Below, one piece after another: positions 25,487 through 34,616 of a DNA stretch of 45,463 bases (its first letter is position 1; the number at the start of each line of letters is the position of its first letter). The notes under the pieces are model-generated. The model ran no database searches. It worked only from the letters and a program-made list of their open reading frames with translations, and was not told the origin of the DNA. The stretch is from positions 1-45,463 of the forward strand of contig NZ_PDOB01000034.1 in assembly GCF_002760665.1 (NCBI RefSeq). The letters are read 5' to 3'. This DNA comes from Massilia psychrophila (GTDB lineage Bacteria > Pseudomonadota > Gammaproteobacteria > Burkholderiales > Burkholderiaceae_D). The position numbers and the translations under genes were made by a program.

Positions 25487-25948
25487 GTGCCCACCTTCAT
25501 ACGCCATCCAAAAGATTTTTGGACAGGCTTCATCTTTTTATTGTTCGGACTGGCAGCGGTCTATATTGGCCAAGACTACCCGATGGGGACGGCGGGCCGC
25601 ATGGGGCCGGCATACTTTCCGACCATCCTGGGCAGCTTGCTGGCCATGATCGGCTTGATTGCAGTCTTCCGCTCCTGCGTGCGTCCGGGTGATGCAATCG
25701 GCAAGTTCCACATACGCGAAATCGTCTTGATCTTGTCGGCCATCATACTGTTCGGGATCCTGATGCGCGGTGCCGGACTGGTGCCTGCCGTAGTACTGCT
25801 GGTCTTGCTCAGCTCTTATGCCAGCCCGCAATTTACCTGGCGTGCGTCGCTGCTGCTTGCGCTCGGCATGGCCGTCTTCAGCGTGGTGGTGTTTGTCAAG
25901 CTGCTGGGCTTGCCCATAGCGATTTTTGGCCCCTGGTTCAGCTTTTAA
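25487..25948 (+). CDS. tctB: Tripartite tricarboxylate transporter small membrane subunit TctB
   Basis: 153 residues from GTG 25487, preceded by TAAGGA at good spacing; a longer open frame upstream lacks support. Four hydrophobic helices in TctB arrangement: FWTGFIFLLFGLAAVYIG, the family segment YPMGTAGRMGPAYFPTILG, a central IVLILSAIILFGILM, and a C-terminal pair ending IAIFGPWFSF. It forms the small integral membrane component with TctA, whose gene starts 11 bases later. Confidence 0.9.
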   Translation: MPTFIRHPKDFWTGFIFLLFGLAAVYIGQDYPMGTAGRMGPAYFPTILGSLLAMIGLIAVFRSCVRPGDAIGKFHIREIVLILSAIILFGILMRGAGLVPAVVLLVLLSSYASPQFTWRASLLLALGMAVFSVVVFVKLLGLPIAIFGPWFSF

Positions 25949-25959
25949 ATAGGATCGAA

Positions 25960-27462
25960 ATGGAAATTTTTAGTAACCTCGGTCTCGGTATCGAGACCGC
26001 ATTCACCTTGACCAACCTGTTTTATTGCTTGGTCGGCGTCTTTATCGGCACAGCGGTTGGCGTACTACCCGGCCTGGGCCCGGTCGCCACCATTGCCATG
26101 CTGCTGCCGGCCACTTTCGGCTTGCCGCCGATTTCAGCGTTGATCATGTTGTCCGGCATTTATTACGGCGCGCAGTACGGCGGCTCCACTACCGCCATCC
26201 TGGTCAACTTGCCGGGCGAGTCATCCTCGGTGGTGACGGCGATCGATGGCTACCAGATGGCGCGCAATGGGCAGGCCGGCAAGGCGCTGGCCACGGCGGC
26301 GCTGGGCTCCTTCTTTGCCGGCACCGTCGCCACGTTGCTGCTGGCCTTGTTTGCGCCGCCGCTGGCCGACCTGGCGCTCAAATTCGGCCCGGCCGATTAT
26401 TTTTCGCTGATGGTGCTCGGCCTGGTCGCATCCGTCGTACTGGCCAGCGGCTCGCTGCTCAACGCAATCGGCATGGTGATTCTGGGCTTGCTGCTCGGTC
26501 TGGTCGGCACCGACGTCAACTCCGGCGCGGCGCGCTATACCTTCGAGCTGCCGCAACTGGCCGACGGCATCAACTTCGTCATCGTCGCCATGGGCATGTT
26601 CGGCATCGGCGAAATCATCCGCAACCTGGAACACGACGACGCACGCAAGCTGTTGGTGAAGAAAGTGTCGGGGATGATGCTGAGCAAGGAAGATTTCAAG
26701 CGCATCATCGCGCCCGTGTTGCGCGGCACCGCGCTCGGTTCGGCGCTGGGCATCCTGCCCGGCGGCGGCGCCATGCTCGCTTCGTTTGCCGCATACTCGA
26801 TCGAGAAAAAAGTATCGAAGAACGCGGCGCAGTTCGGCAAAGGCGCGATCGAAGGCGTGGCGGCGCCAGAGGCGGCCAACAACGCTGGCGCGCAGACGTC
26901 CTTCATACCGATGCTAACGCTGGGCATTCCGTCCAATCCCGTGATGGCCTTGATGATCGGCGCGATGATCATCCAGGGCATTCAGCCGGGGCCGGCCGTC
27001 ATGACCGAGCAGCCAGCCTTGTTCTGGGGCCTGATTGTATCCATGTGGATCGGCAACTTCTTTCTCGTCGTGCTGAACCTGCCGATGATCGGTGTGTGGG
27101 TCAAGATGATCATGGTGCCTTACCACCGCCTGTATCCGGCGATCCTGACGTTCTGCGCCATCGGCGTCTTTAGTCTGAACAACAGCGAATTCGATGTGTG
27201 GCTGATGGCCTTGTTTGGCCTGTTTGGCTATATTTGCGCCAAGCTGGAAGCGGAACCGGCGCCGATGCTGCTCGGCTTCATCATCGGCCCGATGATGGAA
27301 GAGTACCTGCGGCGCGCGCTGCTGCTCTCGCACAGCGATCCACTGGTGTTCGTGCAGCGTCCGATCAGCGCCACCATGCTGGCAATGGCGGTCGCGGCGA
27401 TGGTCGCGGTGATGTTGCCGGCTCTGCGCAAAAAACGCGAAGCCGCATTTCACGAAGCGTAG
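25960..27462 (+). CDS. tctA: Tripartite tricarboxylate transporter large permease TctA
   Basis: 500 residues, about 11-12 helices, with the TctA signature blocks GVLPGLGPVATIAMLLP, YYGAQYGGSTTAILVNLPGE, GILPGGGAMLASFAAY and EAANNAGAQTSFIPMLTLGI. It uses an ion gradient to move the TctC-bound carboxylate across the inner membrane. Last gene of the operon, followed by a long perfect hairpin. Confidence 0.94.
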   Translation: MEIFSNLGLGIETAFTLTNLFYCLVGVFIGTAVGVLPGLGPVATIAMLLPATFGLPPISALIMLSGIYYGAQYGGSTTAILVNLPGESSSVVTAIDGYQMARNGQAGKALATAALGSFFAGTVATLLLALFAPPLADLALKFGPADYFSLMVLGLVASVVLASGSLLNAIGMVILGLLLGLVGTDVNSGAARYTFELPQLADGINFVIVAMGMFGIGEIIRNLEHDDARKLLVKKVSGMMLSKEDFKRIIAPVLRGTALGSALGILPGGGAMLASFAAYSIEKKVSKNAAQFGKGAIEGVAAPEAANNAGAQTSFIPMLTLGIPSNPVMALMIGAMIIQGIQPGPAVMTEQPALFWGLIVSMWIGNFFLVVLNLPMIGVWVKMIMVPYHRLYPAILTFCAIGVFSLNNSEFDVWLMALFGLFGYICAKLEAEPAPMLLGFIIGPMMEEYLRRALLLSHSDPLVFVQRPISATMLAMAVAAMVAVMLPALRKKREAAFHEA

Positions 27463-27532
27463 CCGGGCGAATGGTTCGCAATGATCCGCAGACAGCGGCT
27501 ATCGGCGTTCTATAGCTCAGCTCGTGTCTGAA

Positions 27533-27572
27533 TGTCGCCCCAAGGGGGGGAACTGCCCCCCTTGGGGCGACA
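27533..27572. terminator. Very strong perfect hairpin after tctA
   Basis: A 17-bp perfect stem, TGTCGCCCCAAGGGGGG with its complement, closes a 6-base loop 71 bases after the tctA stop. No T-run follows, so it is either an unusual terminator, an mRNA 3' end protector, or a dispersed palindromic repeat. Confidence 0.55.
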
Positions 27573-27601
27573 CGCGTTGCCGGAGTTGCTAAAGTAAAAT
27601 G

Positions 27602-27636
27602 GCAAAAAAAAGCAGGTCCGGTGAAGGACCTGCAAA
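27602..27636 (-). terminator. Rho-independent terminator of the ter cluster
   Basis: On the minus strand GCAGGTCC-TTCACC-GGACCTGC is followed by eight T residues (complement of 27604-27611), 41 bases after the TerD-like stop. Convergent with the end of the tct operon. Confidence 0.85.
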
Positions 27637-27676
27637 ACGGGACACTACTCGTGACACATACCGACGACGTACGTTT

Positions 27677-28258
27677 TTACAAGTGCGGTGTGATCTGCGG
27701 CATCAGGTCGTCGAAGGTACGGCCGCTGCCGTTTTCGCCGATCGCGTGCATTTTCCATTCGCCGTTGTGGCGGTACAGCTTGGCCATGATCTGGGCCGTG
27801 TGGGCGCCTTGTACCGACAGGTCGAAGCGCGCCACTTCCTTCTGGTCGGCGGCGTTGACGATGCGGCAGTAGCCGTTTTCAACCTGCGAGAAGTTCTGGC
27901 CGGTAAAACTGTTGACGGTGAAGATGAGCGACTTGATCTGCGCCGGCACCTTCGTCAGGTCGACCTCGATCTGCTCGTCGTCGCCGTCGCCGGCTCCGGT
28001 GCGGTTGTCACCAGTGTGAACGATGCTGCCGTCGCGGCTTTTAAGCTGGCGGAACCAGACAAAATCGACCGCCTTGCCGGCCTCGTCGAACATCAGGCAT
28101 GAGGCGTCGAGGTCGACGCTTTCGGACTTGGAGCCGAAGCCGAACAAGCCTTTTTTCTTGATGGCATCCCAGCCCAGGCCCATGACGATGCGCGTGAGCG
28201 CGCCGCCGGCTTCTTTGTCGAGCGAGATTTTCTGGCCTTTTTGCAAACTGACTGACAT
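27677..28258 (-). CDS. TerD-family stress protein (Ca2+-binding fold)
   Basis: 193 residues. TerD/TerZ-type features: VSLQKGQKISLDKEAGG at the start, IVMGLGWDA, LDASCLMFDEAGKAVDFVWF, SIVHTGDNRTGAGDGDDEQI (the acidic Ca2+-binding loop) and RFDLS near the C-terminus. TerD-domain proteins belong to tellurite-resistance and general stress modules near the membrane; the mechanism is unresolved. Last gene of the minus-strand cluster, ahead of a strong terminator. Confidence 0.9.
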   Translation of the reverse strand: MSVSLQKGQKISLDKEAGGALTRIVMGLGWDAIKKKGLFGFGSKSESVDLDASCLMFDEAGKAVDFVWFRQLKSRDGSIVHTGDNRTGAGDGDDEQIEVDLTKVPAQIKSLIFTVNSFTGQNFSQVENGYCRIVNAADQKEVARFDLSVQGAHTAQIMAKLYRHNGEWKMHAIGENGSGRTFDDLMPQITPHL

Positions 28259-28287
28259 GTGACTCTCCTGGAATGAATTGGAATAAG

Positions 28288-28311
28288 TTAGGCTAAATTA
28301 GGATAAATTAG
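28288..28311. repeat. 10-bp tandem repeat in the gap between TerD-like and AIM24-like genes
   Basis: TTAGGCTAAA-TTAGGATAAA-TTAG, about 2.4 copies differing at one base. The last unit supplies the stop of the AIM24-like gene. AT-rich in a GC-rich context; it may simply be slippage. Confidence 0.5.
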
Positions 28312-29003
28312 CGCGCACCCTGCTGGGCCCACGCTTTGAACGCCGCGCGGTTGCGCGAGCAGACATAGACTTTGCCGCGGCCGGAAAAGCGCAGTACCAC
28401 GCCTTCACCGCTGGTCTGGCTGTTGACTAGGTTGCCGAGGAAGCCGCCGCTGTTGCCGGTGGTGACCGATATTTCGTAGCGCAGCGTGCTGTCCCAACAC
28501 ACCACATGCGCGTTGTCGATGATGGCGTCCTTGCCGGGTTCGACATCGAGCGCCGACATCGAGCCGAAGCCCGACACCACCACCTGCCCGCTGCCGGACG
28601 TCTCGGTGACGAAGAAGCCACCGCTCTGGGCGAACAGGGCGTTGCCGACACTCTGGGTGCGCACCTTCAGGTCGACCTTGGCGCTAGCGGCAACAAAAGC
28701 GCCATCGCTGATGATGTAATTGTTGGGGCCGACATCGACGATCTGCATCGCCCCGGGCAAGGTCGGCGACAGCAGGCAATCGCCGTTGCCGCGCACCGCC
28801 TCGATGTGTTGCTGGAAGAACGATTCGCCGTTGGCGAAGGTGCGCATCAATGCGCTGCCGAGCCCGCCCTTCATCTTGCCTTTCAGGTCGAGCGTGGCTT
28901 CCATCATCACCATCGCGTCGGACTCGCAATAGATGGTTTCACCTTTGGCGAGCGCGACGTGGAGGAATGGGTCGACGTCCCCCGTCACTGTAAACACTGG
29001 CAT
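28308..29003 (-). CDS. AIM24/TIGR00266-family protein
   Basis: 231 residues of beta-rich sequence in the AIM24 family: FLHVALAKGETIYCESDAMV, the Gly-rich KMKGGLGSALMRTFANGESFF, GNALFAQSGGFFVTETSGSG, VDNxHVV-like IIDNAHVVCWDSTLRYEIS and SGEGVVLRFSGRGKVYVCSRN. Family members are frequently found with TerD proteins. Function unknown; cytoplasmic by lack of signal peptide. Between two TerD-like genes on the same strand. Confidence 0.88.
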   Translation of the reverse strand: MPVFTVTGDVDPFLHVALAKGETIYCESDAMVMMEATLDLKGKMKGGLGSALMRTFANGESFFQQHIEAVRGNGDCLLSPTLPGAMQIVDVGPNNYIISDGAFVAASAKVDLKVRTQSVGNALFAQSGGFFVTETSGSGQVVVSGFGSMSALDVEPGKDAIIDNAHVVCWDSTLRYEISVTTGNSGGFLGNLVNSQTSGEGVVLRFSGRGKVYVCSRNRAAFKAWAQQGAR

Positions 29004-29107
29004 CCGGAGCCTTCCTTTCAGCTGAGCTAAATTGCGGCACGCAGCCTGTGGCCACGGCCCGCAAACGAACTAAAACGGTGCAAACCAAACTGCCTTGCGT
29101 CGACAGC

Positions 29108-29683
29108 TTATACGTTGACGCCGAAGTTCTTGGCGAGTGGCCCGAGGCCGCCCTTGAAGCCCTGGCCAATGGCGCGGAACTTCCACTCGGTGCCGGCGCG
29201 ATAGACTTCGCCAAATACCATCGCAGCTTCCGTCGAGCCGTCTTCGGACAGGTCGTAGCGGGCGATTTCGGTGTTGCCATCCGCGTTCACGCAGCGCACG
29301 AAGGCCTTCGATACCTGGCCAAAATTCTGCTTGCGCGTTTCAGCATCGTGGATCGTGACGCAGATGGAGACCTTGTCGACGTCGGCCGGCACATTGGCCA
29401 ATTCGATGGTTACGGTTTCGTCATCGCCGGCGCCGGCGCCGGTGGTGTTGTCGCCGGAGTGGACGATCGAGCCGTCGGTCGACTTCAGGTTGTTGTAGAA
29501 CACGAAGTCGGCGTCGGAGCGCACTTTGCCGGAAGCGTTCAGCAGGAAGATCGCGCCGTCCAGGTCGAACGCGGCGCCATCGGTAGCGCGGGTATCCCAG
29601 CCGAGGCCGATAATCATCTTGGTGATGCCGGGAGCTTCTTTGCTCAGGTTGACGTTGCCGCCTTTTTGCAGACTGATTGCCAT
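29108..29683 (-). CDS. terD: TerD-family stress protein (TerD/TerE-like)
   Basis: 191 residues, typical TerD length: [72 protein letters not shown] (Ca2+-binding acidic loop), [20 protein letters not shown]. Paralogue of the downstream gene (27677-28258) but closer to canonical TerD/TerE. An AGGAG ribosome site lies before the ATG. Probably the first gene of the ter transcript, with the DUF475 gene upstream on the same strand. Confidence 0.92.
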   Translation of the reverse strand: MAISLQKGGNVNLSKEAPGITKMIIGLGWDTRATDGAAFDLDGAIFLLNASGKVRSDADFVFYNNLKSTDGSIVHSGDNTTGAGAGDDETVTIELANVPADVDKVSICVTIHDAETRKQNFGQVSKAFVRCVNADGNTEIARYDLSEDGSTEAAMVFGEVYRAGTEWKFRAIGQGFKGGLGPLAKNFGVNV

Positions 29684-29787
29684 GGTGTAGATCTCCTGGT
29701 TGGTTTGGTAGTTAATGGTTGCTTAAAAAAAATTGCAATTTACATCTTACAAGTCACAACTAGCTTCAATGAACACCTGATACTTTG

Positions 29788-29832
29788 ACACGCGCTGCGA
29801 ACCGGTGTCCATCGGTGCGCAGCGTTTTTTTT
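29788..29832 (+). terminator. Plus-oriented rho-independent terminator between two minus genes
   Basis: CGCTGCG-AACC-loop-GGTG-CGCAGCG (29793-29824) followed by eight T residues on the plus strand. The neighbouring genes on both sides are on the minus strand, so this would stop antisense transcription. The T-run ends right at the DUF475 stop codon. On the minus strand there is no T-run after the stem. Confidence 0.65.
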
Positions 29833-30880
29833 ATGCAGCCACTTGCATTTTCTGGTGTTGTTTGTTGTGGCGGACCGACGACCAGATTGAGGCGGCAACG
29901 AAGGCAACACCAATCAGCCCGGTGAACAATTCCGGAATGTGGTACTTCATACTGCCAAGCATGATCAACGCCAGAATACCAATCGCGTAGTGTGCACCAT
30001 GTTCGAGGTAGACGAATTCGTCGAGCGTACCTTTTTTGACCAGGAACACCGTCATCGAACGCACGAACATCGCACCGATCGCCAGGCCGAGCATGATGAT
30101 CACGACGTCGTTGGTGATGGCAAAAGCGCCGATCACGCCGTCGAAGCTGAACGAAGCATCGAGTACCTCGAGGTACAGGAAACCGCCGATACCGCCGCGC
30201 TTGACCATGTCGCCGACATTGCCGCCCTCTTCCTCCGCGCCCTCCAGCAGGCTACTGAGGACGTCGACGCCGACGTAGACCAGAATGCCCCACAAGCCGG
30301 AAATGAGCACCACCATCTTTTGCGCTTCGGCTACCAGCGACAGGCTGGCCATCAAGGCGACGATCGCCAGCATCACCGCGATCGACGATACCTTGCCGAG
30401 CGAACCGATCTTCTTTTCGATGTTGCCCAACCAGTGCATTTGCTTCTCGTCATCGAGCAGGAAGTTGAGGAAAACGAGCAACAGGAACATGCCACCGAAG
30501 GCCGCCACTTCCGCATGGTGGGCCGTCAAGTGGGCCGAATACTGCTTCGGGTCCGTCAGCGCCAAATTCCACACTTCTGCCATGCCAAGGTCGGCCGCCA
30601 TCGCCACGATTACCAGCGGGAACAGCAAGCGCATACCGAACACGGCGATGATGATGCCGACACCGAGGAACAGCTTCTGCCAGAAATCGTCCCAATTTTT
30701 CAGGACCGACGCATTCACTACCGCGTTGTCGAACGACAGCGACACTTCCATGATGCCGAGAATGACGGCAACGCCGAACGCCGTCAGCGCGCCAGGCCAG
30801 CCGTTATGCGAGTATCCCCACCAGCCAGCTGCGGCCAGGCAGATGAACGTGACGATGAATGAAATCCTGAAATGCTTCAT
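29831..30880 (-). CDS. DUF475/TerC-like integral membrane protein
   Basis: 349 residues with about nine helices. Two TerC-like motifs with membrane acidic residues: GIMEVSLSFDNAVVNASVL and LEVLDASFSFDGVIGAFAIT. The family is linked to tellurite resistance modules and metal (Mn2+) efflux in TerC relatives. Upstream of the terD gene on the same strand, so it belongs to the stress cluster. An AAGGGAAG ribosome site precedes the ATG. No yybP-ykoY-like Mn riboswitch was seen in the short divergent gap. Confidence 0.88.
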   Translation of the reverse strand: MKHFRISFIVTFICLAAAGWWGYSHNGWPGALTAFGVAVILGIMEVSLSFDNAVVNASVLKNWDDFWQKLFLGVGIIIAVFGMRLLFPLVIVAMAADLGMAEVWNLALTDPKQYSAHLTAHHAEVAAFGGMFLLLVFLNFLLDDEKQMHWLGNIEKKIGSLGKVSSIAVMLAIVALMASLSLVAEAQKMVVLISGLWGILVYVGVDVLSSLLEGAEEEGGNVGDMVKRGGIGGFLYLEVLDASFSFDGVIGAFAITNDVVIIMLGLAIGAMFVRSMTVFLVKKGTLDEFVYLEHGAHYAIGILALIMLGSMKYHIPELFTGLIGVAFVAASIWSSVRHNKQHQKMQVAA

Positions 30881-30999
30881 ATTTGTCTTCCCTTCGAGCT
30901 TTATTTGATGGTAGGCAGTGTAAAGGCAGGCTGAAGATTGAAAAAGGGAAGATAATCGAACAAATACCTCTGAAAAACAGGACCATGAAAAATAACGGC

Positions 31000-31893
31000 A
31001 TGAATTTCCGTCACCTGTACTACTTTTGGGTGGTGGCCAAGGAAGGCGGCGTCACGCGCGCCGCGGAGCGGCTCGGCGTGGCGGTGCAGACCATCAGCAC
31101 CCAGCTCAGCCTGCTGGAGCAATCGATCGGCAAGGCGCTGTTTTCGCAGCAGGGCCGGCGCCTGGTGCTGACCGAATCGGGACGCACCGCGCTGGCCTAC
31201 GCCGACCAGATTTTCCTGCTTGGCGAGCAGATGCAGGAGGCACTGGGCGAGGCCGACGGCGCCAAGATCCGGCTAACGGTCGGCATTTCCGATTCGCTGC
31301 CGAAGCTGACTGCCTTTCGCCTGCTCGAAGCGACAATGCGCCTCGAGCGCCAGGTGCGGCTGGTGTGCTACGAGGACCAGTTCGAGGCCTTGCTGGGCGA
31401 CCTGGCGCTGCACAAGCTCGACGTCGTGCTGACCGACCGCGCCGTGCGTTCGGGCACCACCTTGCGCGTGTTCAGCCACCAGCTGTTAGAAAGCGAAACC
31501 GTGGTGGTCGGGGCGCAGACGCTGGCCGCCGTCTACCAGGGCGGCTTTCCGCGCAGTTTGAACGGCGCGCCGTTCTTACTGCCAACCCGCAATAATACTT
31601 TGCGTGGACAGATCGACGAATGGTTCGAGCAAAATGGGGTGCGGCCCGACATCGTCGGCGAATTCGAAGACAACGCCCTGCTCAACACCTTCGGGCGGCG
31701 CGGCCTCGGCTTGTTCTTTACGACCGCCGCACTGGCGAGCGACATCCTCGAACAGTTCGGCGCCGTGCTGGTCGGCCCGGTGCCGCACATGCGCCAGCAG
31801 TTCTACGCAATCTCCAACGAACGCAAGATCCGCCATCCCGCGGTCGACGCCATTTTGTCCGCCGTGCATCACGGCGTGCTGAGCGCGGTATGA
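31000..31893 (+). CDS. nhaR: LysR-family transcriptional activator NhaR
   Basis: 297 residues from ATG 31000, giving the usual NhaR start MNFRHLYYFWVVAKEGGVT; ATG 30985 would add five residues. The N-terminal winged HTH has RAAERLGVAVQTISTQLSLL. The effector domain keeps NhaR features (RLVCYEDQFEALLGDLALHK, LDVVLTDRAV, LPTRNNTLRGQIDEWFEQNG, VGEFEDNALLNTFG and IRHPAVDAIL). NhaR activates nhaA in response to Na+ in enterobacteria. Here it is about 11 kb from nhaA and divergent from the DUF475/ter genes, which may be its direct target. Confidence 0.88.
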   Translation: MNFRHLYYFWVVAKEGGVTRAAERLGVAVQTISTQLSLLEQSIGKALFSQQGRRLVLTESGRTALAYADQIFLLGEQMQEALGEADGAKIRLTVGISDSLPKLTAFRLLEATMRLERQVRLVCYEDQFEALLGDLALHKLDVVLTDRAVRSGTTLRVFSHQLLESETVVVGAQTLAAVYQGGFPRSLNGAPFLLPTRNNTLRGQIDEWFEQNGVRPDIVGEFEDNALLNTFGRRGLGLFFTTAALASDILEQFGAVLVGPVPHMRQQFYAISNERKIRHPAVDAILSAVHHGVLSAV

Positions 31894-31960
31894 CCGGTAC
31901 AATGCCGTTGTAATTGTCGCATCCGCACCCCCCGAATTTTCGTCCTCTTTTTTAAATTTT

Positions 31961-33301
31961 ATGCAAAACGTCTTGTTAGTCCTGCTGGCCCTCGTCCTTG
32001 TGATGCTGAACGGCTTTTTCGTCGCGGCCGAATTCGGCATCGTCACTTTGCGCAAGACGCGCATCCGCGCCATTGCCAGGACGCAAGGTTTGCGCGGACG
32101 AATTCTTTCCAAGGTGCACAACCAGCTCGACGCTTACCTGTCGGCCTGCCAGCTCGGCATCACGCTCGCCTCGCTCGGCCTCGGCTGGGTCGGCGAGCCG
32201 GCGTTTGCCAGCCTGCTCGAGCCGCTGTTCGGCCTGGTGGGCATCGATTCGCCGTCGGTGGTGCGTGGCGTGTCGTTCGTCTTCGCCTTCAGCGTGATTT
32301 CGTTCCTGCACATCGTCGTCGGCGAACTGGCGCCGAAGACGCTGGCGATCCGCAACCCTGAAATCGTCGGCCTGTGGTGTTCGATTCCGCTCTACGGCTT
32401 TTATTGGGCGATGTTCCCGGCCATCTGGGTACTCAACAAAAGCGCCAACATGGTGCTGCGCATCGCCGGGCTCGACGGGCACGGCGGCCACGAGAGCCAT
32501 TACTCGACTGAAGAACTCAAGCTCATTTTGCGCACCAGCCAGCCGGGCGAAAAACACACCCGCGACGAGCGCCATATCCTGGCCCAGTCGCTCGACTTCA
32601 GCCACATGCAAGTGACCGACCTGATGCGCCCGATCAACGAAGTGATCGCGCTGCACGCCACCAAATCGCTCGAGGAAAATCTCGATACGGTGCGCCGCAA
32701 CCGCTTCAGCCGCTATCCGTATTTCGACGCTAACGGCGAGGACGTGCTCGGCATCATCCACCTGAAGGACTTGTTCTTAGCGCAACAGGCCGGGCGCCCG
32801 ATCAGCAACCTGACCCAGTACCTTCGCCCGGTCGAGACGATGTCGGCCCGCACTCCGGCGCAGGAAATGTTCCGGCGCTTTCGCGACGGCGCGCCCCACT
32901 TCGCGTTGATCGGCGAAAAAGGCAAGCGCGCGGTTGGCTTCATCACGCTCGACAACCTGCTCGGCGCAATGGTCGGCGAAATCCGCGACGAATTCCGCCT
33001 CAACGAAAACGACTGGCTGCGGCAAAATGACGGCACGTTGATCGGCAAGGCCAGCCTGCCGATCTTTTCGCTCGAACGCATCCTCGGCATCGACATCGAC
33101 AACGAGGAACTTGGCCTCGACGACGTCGAGTCGGTCGGCGGCCTGTTGATGGTGAAGCTGGGCGACATCCCGAAACAGGGTCAGCGCATCGAATTTCCAC
33201 GCTTCGACATCGTCGTCAAGAAGATGAACGGCCCGCGCATCGTGCTGCTCAAGGTGATTCCGCAACTGCAGCGCGAAACCGATACCGACGAATTCGACTG
33301 A
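31961..33301 (+). CDS. CNNM/HlyC-type membrane protein (DUF21-CBS-CorC_HlyC)
   Basis: 446 residues. The N-terminal DUF21 domain has membrane helices (LLVLLALVLVMLNGFFVAAE, GITLASLGLGWVGEPAFA, FLHIVVGELAPKTLAI). A CBS pair is at about residues 205-330 (MQVTDLMRPINEVIALHA, VLGIIHLKDLF, RAVGFITLDNLLG) and a CorC_HlyC domain at the C-terminus (GLMV-like VGGLLMVKLGDIPKQGQRIE). Labelled hemolysins historically; relatives are Mg2+/Co2+ exporters. Separate from the nhaR gene by 67 bases. Confidence 0.92.
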   Translation: MQNVLLVLLALVLVMLNGFFVAAEFGIVTLRKTRIRAIARTQGLRGRILSKVHNQLDAYLSACQLGITLASLGLGWVGEPAFASLLEPLFGLVGIDSPSVVRGVSFVFAFSVISFLHIVVGELAPKTLAIRNPEIVGLWCSIPLYGFYWAMFPAIWVLNKSANMVLRIAGLDGHGGHESHYSTEELKLILRTSQPGEKHTRDERHILAQSLDFSHMQVTDLMRPINEVIALHATKSLEENLDTVRRNRFSRYPYFDANGEDVLGIIHLKDLFLAQQAGRPISNLTQYLRPVETMSARTPAQEMFRRFRDGAPHFALIGEKGKRAVGFITLDNLLGAMVGEIRDEFRLNENDWLRQNDGTLIGKASLPIFSLERILGIDIDNEELGLDDVESVGGLLMVKLGDIPKQGQRIEFPRFDIVVKKMNGPRIVLLKVIPQLQRETDTDEFD

Positions 33302-33441
33302 CGGCGCGGCTGCAAGCCCCACTAGCGCGCCGCTGATAGCTCACAGGCCGGTCCGCTTGAACCGGCGCCGATTCCTGCGATACTGTCTGGCGCGGCCACG
33401 CCCGCCATTCCGGCCGGCGGCCGTGAACGTGGAGAACCGTC

Positions 33442-34254
33442 ATGCTCACACCGGAAATGGTAGCGCTCAAGAGCCGTCTGAAGGCAACCTGGATGTCGGG
33501 CGACTATGGACACTTCGCCCAGTATCTCGAACCTGGCGCGCTGGACTACCTGGAACGGCTGGCGATCGCGCCCGGCACCCGCGTGCTCGACCTTGGCTGC
33601 GGCGCCGGCCAGATCGCTATTCCCGCGGCCAAGGCCGGCGCTGACGTGACCGGCATCGACATCGCCGCCAACCTGATCGAACAGGCTAGAGCCCGCGCCC
33701 TCGCCGCTGGCGTGACGGTCTGCTTCGAAGAGGCCGATGCCGAAGAATTGCCGTTCGCCGATGCTTCGTTCGACCTGGTGGTGAGCTTGATCGGCGCCAT
33801 GTTCGCGCCGCGGCCGGATCAGGTCGTCGCCGAGATGGTGAGGGTGTGCCACCCGGGCGCCCGCATCGCAATGGCGAACTGGACGCCGGAGGGTCATGTC
33901 GGCCAGATGTTCAAGATTATCGCCAAGCATTTTCCACCCCCGGCCCTGATGCCGTCGCCAATGAAATGGGGTGACGAGGCATGCGTGCGCGAGCGGCTCG
34001 GCAAGCGCACCTCGAAGCTGGCCATGACGCGCCGGATGTATCGGCTGCACTACCCGTTTGCACCCGATGAGGTGGTGGATTTCTTCTTCGCGTTCTACGG
34101 CCCCGCCGTGCGCGCGTTTGAGGGCCTCGATGCGTGGCACCAGGACAAGCTGCGCAAGGAATTGACGCAGCTATGGAGCGCCAACAACAGGGCAAAGGAC
34201 GGTTCGACGTTTGTCGAAGCCGAGTACCTGGAGGTGACGGCGCGCCGCAACTAG
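33442..34254 (+). CDS. Class I SAM-dependent methyltransferase
   Basis: 270 residues. SAM motif I is [19 protein letters not shown], motif [20 protein letters not shown], with acidic [20 protein letters not shown] downstream. Methyltransf_11/25-type fold; the C-terminal half ([15 protein letters not shown]) is unlike well-known specific enzymes, so the substrate is unknown. A GGAGA ribosome site precedes the ATG. Convergent with the acidic small gene; the stop overlaps its end by four bases. Confidence 0.87.
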   Translation: MLTPEMVALKSRLKATWMSGDYGHFAQYLEPGALDYLERLAIAPGTRVLDLGCGAGQIAIPAAKAGADVTGIDIAANLIEQARARALAAGVTVCFEEADAEELPFADASFDLVVSLIGAMFAPRPDQVVAEMVRVCHPGARIAMANWTPEGHVGQMFKIIAKHFPPPALMPSPMKWGDEACVRERLGKRTSKLAMTRRMYRLHYPFAPDEVVDFFFAFYGPAVRAFEGLDAWHQDKLRKELTQLWSANNRAKDGSTFVEAEYLEVTARRN

Positions 34255-34517
34255 GCAGTGCTGACCAGCTGGTCCGGCTGTTCCGGGTCAAACAGCGCGG
34301 CGTCGGCCATGGCGGTGCGCTCCGCTTCGGGCTGAAGGTTGAGCGACTCCTCCGGCTCGAACTGTTCTTCGTCGATGTAATCCTCGTCGTCGTCGAACTC
34401 GTCGCGGGGCGCCGCCGCCACTGCCGCAGGCCGGCTCGGCGATTTTTTCGGCGCATGGGATTCGCCTTGCCAGGACAGCATGGCATTGACGATGATTTGG
34501 AAATGCTCGATGTTCAC
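34251..34517 (-). CDS. Small acidic hypothetical protein
   Basis: 88 residues from GTG 34517, placed just after GGGGG; a TTG three codons earlier would include that ribosome site. N-terminal [16 protein letters not shown], a basic linker [10 protein letters not shown], then a strongly acidic stretch [20 protein letters not shown]. Likely disordered. No recognised family. Confidence 0.55.
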   Translation of the reverse strand: MNIEHFQIIVNAMLSWQGESHAPKKSPSRPAAVAAAPRDEFDDDEDYIDEEQFEPEESLNLQPEAERTAMADAALFDPEQPDQLVSTA

Positions 34518-34616
34518 GGTTGCCCCCAAAACGGTTGTGTTCGTTAAGGAAGAATAGGCCTGTCGAGGTCGGTTTGTTTGATCTCGATCAGTAGTCGGCG
34601 CGTCAAGCCGTCGGAA

